From Zygnema cylindricum (taxonomy: Eukaryota; Streptophyta; Zygnematophyceae; Zygnematales; Zygnemataceae): a stretch of 64,000 nt of DNA. Positions within the stretch are counted from its first letter, which is position 1, and every line of letters begins with the position of its first letter. The DNA lies in the NCBI GenBank assembly GCA_037447655.1, contig JBBHKE010000735.1, positions 79,332 to 143,331 of the forward strand, written 5' to 3'. Below are positions 48,503-64,000 of the stretch, piece after piece. The notes beneath the pieces are model-generated. The model was not told where the DNA came from, made no database searches, and saw only the letters and a list, made by a program, of their open reading frames with translations. The translations under genes were made by a program, and so were the position numbers.

Positions 48503-48984
48503 TTTATGAGCCAATAGAGTGCGCTGACGTTTGGCAGCATCGGCGCACTCATCGGTCCAAAATGTCAACGAAATGCGATGGCCACGTGTCCCTAAAATCC
48601 CTAAATAGACGCGAGATAGGTCTACGATTGCCAAAGCCACGAGGGATCCAGGTGTCAATCAATTATATATGCGTTGTCCACAAAGCTTGCTTCGAATCTA
48701 TTGAAAGCAAATTTTTGAGATGACAATATGGAGAGAAGTCAGTCGATTTTGATGATAAGGTGTTTGCTGCAAAGCATCAACCTCGTGAGCAGATGCGTCC
48801 GGCAAACAAAGGGAGAGATAATCACATAAAACCAATGAATCTCTAATTTTAATACGATGGTGAATCTCGTAAACATATAAAGTATTATACATACAAAGTA
48901 CATATAAGTAAGTACGTTTAGCCGTACTCTGACAGGCACATCTTTTCGTGCACCGTGGACAAAGCCATATGCCCGTTTGCCTAT

Positions 48985-49150
48985 GCACCATGGTGCATGT
49001 AGTAATGGTTCCGTACATGTACTGTTGGTACATGTAACATTAGTGCATGTAGTATGGTACATGTAGTATGGTACATCGTTTACCATGTATGAATGGTACA
49101 TGTATCGTTCGTACAGGCGCCCTGGTACATTTGCTATGGTACATGTGCCA
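48985..49150. repeat. ACATGTA-rich minisatellite
   Basis: About nine variants of a GGTACATGTAGTAT unit, each with the self-complementary core TACATGTA or a relative, forming many small hairpins. Confidence 0.75.
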
Positions 49151-49633
49151 TTGAGATATTTTTATGGAAAGATTCTTGACAAGAATGTTGGTGAGAATGT
49201 TCGCTGCTGTAGCATTGAAGGTCAGGAATGTGATTCACTGAGATAATTAGAGTTGATAACACATGAGTAAAGATATTTATTATTTGCACATAGTTTTTTT
49301 TTTTTTTTTTTTTAAGTACGCTTGAGAACATCATTTCCGCTGCATACTAATGCCAGTGTTGAAAGTAAGTGATGGTCTGACATGGTTTTCCAGGATAATG
49401 GGGCTGTGTTGTTCACTATTTTGTTTTTTAGGTTTTCAATGCCCTAGCTCGAGGGTTCCATAGTTTTTGAAAATCTTTAATTACATGTTTTTCCAATCCA
49501 ACTTTTATTTTTTACGTCCAAGGGCTATTGTCTGTTAGCGGAGCCGTCTTATAAATCGGTGCCAGGTGTCAGCACGTTTTCGGCCGCCGCCGAATCTTTC
49601 TCTTGAGTGGTGAACAGTGTGGCAGACAACTAC

Positions 49634-49792
49634 ATGCGACTTCAGGCGGCCCTGCTGGCTGCCACCTGTCCCCCTGAGATCAAGCAATCTCTTCCACTGG
49701 AGAGTCTGATGGGGAGAGTACAATGGCTGACACCTGCGCTGGATTCCGTTCCTGGACACGTGGTGCCAACCTGTGCAATCTATCTGGCAGGT
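49634..49792 (+). CDS. Possible coding exon of an unrecognised gene
   Basis: An ATG at 49634 opens MRLQAALLAATCPPEIKQSL, continues with LPLESLMGRVQWLTP and ends PTCAIYLAG at a strong donor CAG|GTAAGG (49793). GC content and codon choice rise above the surroundings. A good acceptor TTATTGCAG at 50789 is followed by sequence that, joined in phase, gives GTKTMDLSEDYD and a stop at 50825. If real, this is a two-exon protein of about 65 residues; more exons in 49793-50788 are possible. I do not recognise a family. Confidence 0.3.
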
Positions 49793-49879
49793 AAGGGAAG
49801 GCAAACAGACAGCAATTTGTCTGCTTTCATGCGGATTGATTTGATTGAGATCAGCTGGAGGTTGACTTTAATTCAGTGA

Positions 49880-51323
49880 ACTGACGAGTATGAATGGTAA
49901 ACAATGTTAGAGAAATTTTTCCACAGTTGTCAGAACTCGTCATTTTACAAAATGCAACAAAGAAGAAGACAATGGTTCTAGAGAAAAGAATGGTCTCAGC
50001 AAGTGACAGTTGTGAAGCATGTCTATAAAAAAGGGGATTGGCTAGCTTGAGGATAACATCCTAGATTCTCCTGTAAAGGATTGCAAACGACTTTTATTGC
50101 GTGTGCAAAAAGGAACCGTGTAATTTGTAAGTTGACATTTTTTGCACATTTGAACTGTGCCTCCTCATGGAGCTATGGGAGGGACTGAGCTTGTGTGCTT
50201 CACAAGGCAACGGTGTGCAGTAACTTTGAATGTTTCATGATGTAAAGTTTAAAGTTTGAGGGCTTTTCAGTTTGGTTGGTTTCCTGTTGAAACCTCAATA
50301 AGCTTGATAAGGCTTTCATAGCTACAAAAATGTCCTGGAAGTTCCTTGTATTGCTATTTTGGGCATCTACAGATACAGATACAGCTTAAAAAACTGACCA
50401 ATTCAGGTAGAAGCTTGTAATTGTGGGAACCTGTAGGACACAGGGCAATTATGTTGACGTTTTTCAGTTCACCATGCAGTTCACTGCAGTTACTTTGCTT
50501 GTCAAGCAGTGTGGATTTTTAATATCACCGCTCTTGTTTATTCAGAAAGGGCTTGCTTCAGACGGTTTCTCTTCGTCGATCATTATGTTCCAGACTAGTT
50601 TGTCTGGGAACCAAAGTAAAAATGGTTGTCCAGCCTTAGTTATTGTGAACAGTGCAATCCATCAATCTTTGCAAATTGGTGCTTTTCGCTTCCATAATCT
50701 ATAGAAATCTATAGATGTTTGTCTACATGGTTGTTATTGTTATTAATTGTATGGGTGTGTTTTATAAGCCAGTTTATTCTTATTGCAGGAACGAAGACCA
50801 TGGATTTGTCTGAAGATTACGACTAGGGATTCCTCTGCTGAAATATGGCATTTCCACCATGATTTTGGAGAGGTCGTGAGCCTTTGCAGTCTCTATCTCT
50901 GCACTGAAGGTGCGTAGGAATAGAACTTGGAACTGTCATGGAAACAATGGGAAGGTTTTGAGAGAATTGATATTCCTTCTCTTCTTTTCCTACTCTCATA
51001 TTCCTCTTCTCCCTCCCACTTTTATGCTCCTTTCGTCTTGCCTAGCACTTCTTTTCTCGTCTCCTCTCCTCTTGCATTCCGTTTTTCCGTCATCATCTTC
51101 TTTCTTCTTCTCTTCGTTCTAGTCTATTCTTTCTCACCTCTCTCCGAATATATATTTTTTGGATTGTTTTTATTCTTTGTAATTTTTATAATTTCTGTCT
51201 CAATCGTCCAAACATGATGAATCGTAATAAATGTAAAGTCTCAACTGAACACATGGATGACCCATGAGTCCACATGTTGCTGCCCGGTCGCACGAGTGCT
51301 CACAGCCATGGTTGGCGCACTTC
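49880..51323. other. Spacer, partly pyrimidine-rich
   Basis: Apart from the possible terminal exon at 50790-50825, nothing is supported. 50965-51130 is CT-rich. Confidence 0.4.
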
Positions 51324-53329
51324 GGAGGAGGGAGGAGGAGAGTTAGGAGGGAGGAGGAGGAGAAGGGAGGGAGGGAGGAAGGAGGATGAGGGAGGAGAAG
51401 GGAGGAGGAAGGAAGGAAGAGAGAGGAGAAGGGAGGAGGAAGGAAGGAAGGGAGAGGAGGGAGGAAGGAGGAGGAGAGAGGACGGAGAAGGGAGGATGGA
51501 GGGAGGATGGAGGAGGGCGGAGGAGGGAGGAGGAGGGAGAGTGTGACGAGTGGGAGGAGGGAGGAGAGAGGGAGAGGGGAGGAGGAAGGAGGAGAAGGGA
51601 GAAAGAGGGAGGAGGAGGGAGGAGGAGGGGGGAGGAGGGAGGAGGGAGGACGGAGGAGGAGGAAGGAGGGAGGAGGGAGTAAGAGGAGAGAGAGGAGAAG
51701 AGGAAGGAGACGAGGGAGGAGGAGAGAGGAGGAGAAGAGGAGGGAGAGGAGAGAGGAGGGGAGGGAGGAGGGAGGAGGAGGAGAGGGAGGAGGGAGGAGA
51801 GGGGGGGAGAGAGGGAGGAGGGAAGAGGAGGGAGAAGAGGAGGAATATTAGAGAAAGGAGGGAGAGGAGGGAGACGAAGAGAGGGGGGAGGAGGAGAGAG
51901 AGGGAGAGGAGGGAGGGGAGGGAGGAGGAAGGAGGGAGGAGGAGGGAGAAGACAGAGAGGAGGAAGAAGGGAGAGGAGGGAGGGAGAGGAGGGAAAGGAG
52001 GGAGGAGGGAGAGGAGGGAAAGGAGGGAGGAGGGAAAGGAGGGAGGAGGGAGAGAGGAGAGGGAGAGGAGGAAGGAGGGAGGAGGGGGAGAGGAGAGAGG
52101 AGAGAGGAGAAGGAAGAGGAGGGAGGAGAAGGGAGGAGGCGGAGAGGAGGGAGGAGGCGGAGAGGAGGAGGAGAGGAGGGAGGAGAAGGAGGAGGCGGAG
52201 AGGAGGAGAGGGGGGGTGGAGAGGGAGGAGGGAGGAGGAGGAGGTGGAGAGAGAAGAATGATGAGGAGGAGAGAGAGGAGGGAGGAGAGAGGAAGGAGAG
52301 AGGAGGGAGGAGAGGAGCGAGAGGAGGGAGGAGATGGAGGAGAGGGAAGGGAGGGAAGGGAGAGGATGGAGAGGAGGGAGAAGTGGGAGGAGGAGAAGGG
52401 GAGGAGAGGGAGGAGGGAGGAAGAGAGGGAGGAGGGAGAGGAGGGAGGTGGATAGGGAGGAGGGAGAGGAGGGAGGTGGATAGGGAGGAGGGAGAGGAGG
52501 GAGGTGGAGAGGGAGGAGGGAGAGGAGGGAGGAGAGGGAGGAGGAAGGAGGAGAAAGAGGAGAGAGAGGGAGGGAGGAGGAGAAGGAAAAAGAGGGTGGA
52601 GGAGGGAGAGGAGGGAGGAAGAGAGGAGGGTGGGAGGGGGAGAGAGAGGAGGGGGGTGAGGGGGGAGAGGGAGGGGGCGAAGGGGGGGGTGGGGGAGAGA
52701 AATGAGGGGGGAGGAGGAGAGTGAGGAGGAGGGGGGGAGGGTTGGAGAAGGGGGAGGAGGGAGGAGGAGGGAGGAGGAGAGAGAGGAGGGGGGGAGGGGT
52801 GGAGAAGGGGGAGGAGGAGGAAGGAGGAGGGAGAGGAGGGGAAGGAGGAGAAAGAGGGGAGGAGAGGGATGAGGTAGAGGGAGAGGAGAGGGAGGAGGAG
52901 AGGGAGGAGGGCCTTGAGAGGGAGGAGAGGGAGGACAGGGACGAGCTAGAGGAGGGAGAGGAGGAAGGAGGAGAGGGAGGAGGGCCTTGAGAGAGAGGAG
53001 AGGGAGGAGAGGGAGGGAAGAGGGAGGAGTCGGAAGTAGGAGGATGAAGGGGGGAGGCGGAGGAGGGAGGAGGAGGTGGGAGGAGAGGGGGCAGGAGGAG
53101 GAGGGAAGAGGAGGGGAGGGAGGAGACAAGGGGAGGGAAGAGGATGTGGAAGAGAGAAGAGGAGGATGGAAGAGGAGAGGGGAGGAGGAATGAGGTTTAG
53201 GAAGGAGGGGGGAGGAGGAGGGAGGAGGAGGGAGGAGGGAGGAGCGAAGGTGAGGGAAGAGGCGGGCGGAGGGAGGAGGGAGGAGCGAAGATGAGGGAAG
53301 AGGCGGGCTGAGGGAGGAGGGAGGAGGAG
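51324..53329. repeat. 2-kb near-homopurine GGA/GGGA tract
   Basis: The plus strand is almost only A and G, mostly GGA and GGGA units with AGG variants. Pyrimidine interruptions are few (for example near 51538-51552 and 51845-51850). Long ORFs on both strands (Glu/Arg/Gly-rich on plus; Pro/Ser/Leu-rich on minus, 51300-53129) follow from the composition and are not genes. Such tracts can form triplexes and G-quadruplexes. Confidence 0.95.
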
Positions 53330-54950
53330 CCTAGATATGTACTTGGCTGAACAACAAAACACAATTGTTGCCCATACCTTCCCAATCAGGCCATCTTCCT
53401 TAAAAGCAACTTTTTGTCCCCTCACCACCATGTCTCCCCATCCGAAATTGTACAAAAAATCAAAAGGTAAGTGCCTCTATGAGAACAAAGGCAGCGAGAA
53501 CCCAAACAGACTGTACCTCTGCAAGACTCACGTCCTAATGCCCCTCTCAGTCCACATTTTGTAACAATGCATCGTCAATTGTATGTCCCAACCACTCGCG
53601 AACTTCCATCTCTCGGCACACACTGACATCCATTGTTCTCACGATGCTTTTGTAGCACGCTGATCCTTCCATCCCCATCCCTCAGCACCTATCTTTCCCT
53701 CTCCCCCTCCTATTTGTCTCCCTTCCCCACTTCCCCGCCCCATCCCACACCTCTCCCCCCTCTCTCCCAACCCTGCCCTTCTTTTACTAGCCCTTTGCCC
53801 CACCCACCTCCCTCCCCTATCCCCCCTCCCTTTAAATACCTGCCCATGCCCTCCACTTGGCCCTTGTCCTCACCCTCCCTCCCTGACCTCTCTGCACCCC
53901 CCCTCCCTCGCCCACTTTCACCTCCCTTGACCTCCCGCCCTGTCCTTCACCGTTTCTCTCCCTCTTCCTCCTGCGCCCCCTCACTTTCCATCTCCCTCTC
54001 CCTCTCTGATTACCTTGGATGCCCAGTTATTTCCTTAGTCAATATGATGTTTTTTAAACTTCTCTTGGGTGGCTTCAGGGACTTCAGAGAGGTTTTTTAT
54101 GGAGTGGAGCTTTAGGAAAGAGGATTCTTTATTGCAAAAATTGCGATGATAAAACCATCTGTGAACAGAAGGGGACAGAAGGGGTATAACTGAACCACCT
54201 TAAGGTTATTTGCTGGCTTAAGAGTTGAGGCTCCTTGTAGGTACACTTGTAACATTGCACCGACTTTCTTAGAGTTTTTTTCAAAGTCGTCTACTTTGCC
54301 GCGTCTTGCTCATCATTTATCTTCCATAGTGGTCTCTGGTGCTTGTTAATTCGACCTTGTGTTTGATCTTCATTCTCATTTTACATACTATTTAAAATCC
54401 GCATAATGGACAGGGAACAGAGATTATCTTCCACCATTACAAGTCTTCAAAAGTCTAAGTATGGCTTTCAACTTTAATAAACAGTACACTTACTAATAAA
54501 AAACAAGCACGAAAAAGAGTCAAACCCATTGTTTCATAACCAAAAAATTAACATAAGCCAAAGCCGGCAGATTGTAAATTGATAACTACAAACTGAGAGC
54601 TTTTACTTGCTCCATTATGTACAACAAGTCTTCAAAAAAATCGAAAATCAAGGAACTCTAAAAAAAAACACAATGTTATCTATGGTTTTCTTAATAATTG
54701 TCTCATTGCCATTTTTGCAACTCCTGGGGCTTTAACCTTAAGAGGAAAACTGAAATAGGTGCTAAGGCTTTTAAAAATTGCATTACACCCATTTAATGTA
54801 GTAAATGACTTAGTAGGTCTTCTTCACTGATCTCCCATATCAACTTGAACCATGTGAGCTGTCAAAACACTTCATAACGAGGTGAGACAGTTTTGACTGT
54901 CGATGTCTGTCCATAAAGTGCCTCACACAAGTACTTTAACACGGTAATAA
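53330..54950. other. Spacer with a CT-rich zone
   Basis: 53660-54010 is strongly pyrimidine-rich (CCCTCC-type) and gives a spurious Pro/Ser ORF. The remainder is AT-rich with no gene. Confidence 0.5.
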
Positions 54951-54954
54951 CTAT

Positions 54955-55135
54955 TGGAAACAGGTTTAGAAACAGGTTTGGAAACAGGTCTTAGGAAACA
55001 GTTTCGAAAACAGGTTTGGAACCAGTTTTTGAGACAGGTTTGGAACCAGTTTTTGAGACAGGTTTGGAAACAGGTTTGGAAACAGGTTCGGAAACAGGTT
55101 CGGAAACAGATTCGGAAACAGGCTGGGAAATGGTG
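54955..55135 (+). repeat. 12-bp GGAAACAGGTTT minisatellite in the SLU7 3' flank
   Basis: About 14 variants of GGAAACAGGTTT with some GGAACCAGTTTTTGAGACA units. It lies just beyond the SLU7 stop at 55179 and so probably in its 3' UTR. Confidence 0.85.
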
Positions 55136-55178
55136 GGGAAAAAGGAGGGAAACGGGCTGGCTTGGGAAACAGTCACAA

Positions 55179-62181
<7,003 letters not shown>

Positions 62182-62347
62182 GGCTGCGAGTCCTTTGAGG
62201 TGTTCGAAAACTAGCAATAGAAGAAGGAACAAGTTAGTAAAAGACGGTCCTGCCGAGAACTACAGCTATACAAGCAGAAATAGACAACGTCGCTCCCTCC
62301 CAAGAAGGAATGAGGATGGCGTCAAAAGAAAAAAGACCACAGTACAG

Positions 62348-62570
62348 TACACCTTGCATCGCTATTAGTGTTAATGTTTTCTTCGCCACTTTAAAACATC
62401 TTTTCCCCGTACACACTTGTCGGATTGTTGATCTGACGGTTGCGATTGAAAGATAAGGTTCTCAGCTTCCAATTGGCGGTCTCAAATTGAAAATCGGACA
62501 AGTGTGTACGGAGAAAAGATGTTTTAAACGGCGTAAAAAATATTAACACTAATAGCGATACACAGTGTAC
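62348..62570. mobile_element. TA-type miniature element, family B, copy 3
   Basis: The left end is TACACCTTGCATCGCTATTA and the right end CTAATAGCGATACACAGTGT followed by A. The subterminal inverted repeat CGTACACACTTGTC / GACAAGTGTGTACG is perfect. 223 bp. Confidence 0.8.
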
Positions 62571-62608
62571 TCTACCCACTGTTTAAATTGTTTAGTGTAC
62601 GGTAAAAG

Positions 62609-62826
62609 TACACCGAGTATCGCTCGCTAATAGCGTTTGTGTCTACTTCGCCACTTAGCTTTCCCCCGTGCACACACCATATTTTCATCTGGCGACCGCC
62701 AATCAAAATGTAAGAATCTCACAATTCCGTAGCAGCCGTCAGATTCACCGGCTTTCTCGTGTGCACGGAGAAAACGAAGTTTTTAAAGCCGAGAAGAACA
62801 TTAACGCTCTGGAACGCTACACGGTA
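62609..62826. mobile_element. TA-type miniature element, family B, copy 4
   Basis: The left end is TACACCGAGTATCGCT and the right end GCTACACGGTA. The subterminal CCCCGTGCACACACC and CGTGTGCACGGAGAAAACG mirror each other. It lies 38 bp from the preceding copy. Confidence 0.7.
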
Positions 62827-63002
62827 GCACAAGACAGAACTGAGAGCCCCGTAATAATACAGCCCCACTGTCCTATACGACAGGCCTGTACTGCACTCTA
62901 CAGTACTGTACGGCCGGCTCATTTCCAGTTTTTCGCCCAACGCTACAGAAGCGTCGCAACAGCCAACAATTATTTCGAACAAAACGACAACCAACTGGAA
63001 AA

Positions 63003-63058
63003 GTCCAAATGTTCGAATGTCCAAATGTCCAAATGTCCAAATGTTTTTTTTTTTTTTT
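63003..63058 (+). repeat. ATGTCCAA octamer repeat and poly-T
   Basis: About five copies of an ATGTCCAA-like octamer followed by a 17-base T-run. Confidence 0.8.
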
Positions 63059-63423
63059 TCTTGCTGGTACGTTCTCTTCGTACTCTCATTGGATACCTGA
63101 ATTTTGTCTTCTTATAGCCACCGTACAGCGCCTACCACCCACGAAACAGAATCGCCAATTCCGCCAAATATTCTCTTCGCTTCCGACAAAACCAAAAATT
63201 TTGCGAAGTACTAGATCATGCAAGAGCCAAAAACTCTTCACATTGGAGCCTGAGAGGCCCGTGAGCGAGTAATTTGCCGCCACGTGTCCCTCCATTAACC
63301 GTACAACGAAACGGTACCACTCCGTACCTAGTACGGAACACTCCGCTCAGTTGCTCGGCTGCTCGCCTCTCCTCTCTTCTCCTCCGCTCTCTCTCTTCCC
63401 TCCCCTCCCTTCTCCCGCCGCCA

Positions 63424-63905
63424 ATGGCTACCGAACCTGACTCCCTCCCTCTCCCCTCCCTCTCTCCCCCCCCCCCCCCACCGACGCCTGGGACTTCTGG
63501 CAATTCTCCTGCGACTCTCCCTCCTCCGTCGCCTCCAACGTCTCCCATTGGCTCTCCATCCTCGACCGCCCCTCCCTCTCCCCCCCCTCCCTCTCCCCCT
63601 CCCCCCTCCTCCTCTCCGCCGCCCTCTCCCTCTCCCTCGCCTCCGCCTCCAGCTCCCTCTACGCCTCCGAGATCTGCGAATCCGGGGGCCTCGCCTCTCT
63701 CCTTCGCCTTCTCTCCTCCCCCCACGAGGCCCTCGTCTCTCTCTCCTCCTCCTCCCTCTCCAACCTCAGCGGCCCCACCGCCGCCTCGCCCGCCGTCAAG
63801 GCCTTCCAGGTTCGCACGTGCCAGCTCAGGCTGCGAGAGGCGCCGTACGGAGAGGCGGGGCTCGGCTGGCAGGTGTGGAGGGGGGCGGAGATTCTGGCCG
63901 TACGG
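63424..63905 (+). CDS. Probable METTL/FAM86-type methyltransferase, first exon
   Basis: ATG 63424 opens MATEPDSLPLPSLSPP; after the C-run ending at 63479 the coherent frame continues as TDAWDFWQFSCDSPSS, LRLREAPYGEAGLGWQVW and RGAEILAVRL up to a donor CTG|GTGAGG (63906). The R.A..G..GWQVW.gA..LA pattern is what precedes the SAM-binding motif of non-histone protein lysine methyltransferases (METTL21/FAM86 group); the catalytic part would lie in later exons outside the window. The ATG and the rest are in different frames, which the 14-base C-run (length probably misread) would explain. Product assignment is tentative. Confidence 0.45.
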
Positions 63906-64000
63906 CTGGTGAGGGGGGAGAGGGAGAGGGAGAGGGAGAGGGAGAGGGAGGGGGAGGGGGAGGGGGAGGGGGGGGGGGGGGGGGAGGGGGGGGGGGGGGG
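63906..64000 (+). repeat. GGGAGA/poly-G tract at the right edge
   Basis: (GGGAGA)n passes into long G-runs to the window end, probably inside an intron that starts at 63906. Confidence 0.85.

Larger units (their letters stand above)
62182..63423. promoter_or_regulatory. Shared divergent upstream region of SLU7 and the methyltransferase-like gene
   Basis: 1.24 kb between divergent start codons, carrying two family B elements (62348-62570 and 62609-62826), an ATGTCCAA octamer repeat at 63013-63045 and a T-run. No core promoter element can be assigned. Confidence 0.5.

Noticed and set aside
51300-53129. 609-codon minus-strand ORF rich in Pro, Ser and Leu, and matching Glu/Arg/Gly-rich plus ORFs
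   Set aside because: It is a direct result of the homopurine tract, which almost lacks stop codons on either strand; no domain and no splice or start context.
53633-54115. 160-codon Pro/Ser-rich ORF
   Set aside because: Low-complexity CT-rich DNA; no recognisable domain.

Overview
The window is nuclear DNA of a photosynthetic eukaryote, most likely a streptophyte (charophyte alga or an early-diverging land plant). The evidence is a plastid-type PHT4/ANTR anion transporter, a plant-type VPS15 and SLU7, an ARAD-like GT47 glycosyltransferase and a clade VI acyl-activating enzyme with a peroxisomal SRL tail. Genes are intron-rich, introns are AT-rich and up to 2.6 kb long, and intergenic DNA is full of miniature transposons and low-complexity tracts. 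The species cannot be named from sequence alone. A 10-base N gap lies at 47834-47843.

Layout, left to right. (1) 1-3003, minus: 5' part of a PHT4-like transporter, running off the left edge. (2) 3844-18528, plus: VPS15, the PI3-kinase regulatory subunit, in about 14 exons. It carries a DysF-like (dysferlin/peroxin) segment between the kinase-like domain and the HEAT repeats, an architecture I do not know from any VPS15. (3) 18529-22239: minisatellite derived from the VPS15 C-terminus, then a hAT-type miniature element with a second miniature element nested in its right end, then AT- and CT-rich filler. (4) 22240-30960: a decayed non-LTR-type reverse transcriptase element (plus) split by a decayed Ty1/copia element (minus, 22966-29133, two LTRs). 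(5) 33018-41366, plus: exostosin-type GT47, six coding exons. (6) 43620-46378, plus: peroxisomal AMP-dependent acyl-CoA synthetase, three exons. (7) 46379-55178: gene-poor, with a 103-bp-arm palindrome against the assembly gap, a possible small exon at 49634-49792, a 2-kb almost pure purine tract, a pyrimidine-rich zone and a 12-bp minisatellite. (8) 55179-62181, minus: SLU7 splicing factor, ten exons. (9) 63424-63905, plus: probable first exon of a METTL-type methyltransferase.

The genes are ordinary housekeeping functions: plastid transport, autophagy/endosome PI3P signalling, cell-wall glycosylation, peroxisomal acyl activation and splicing. They are not an operon-like system. At least fourteen miniature elements with TA-type termini lie in introns and spacers; one forms the start of an intron. 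Three otherwise intact genes each show one single-base frame problem, two of them at homopolymers, which suggests residual assembly indels.
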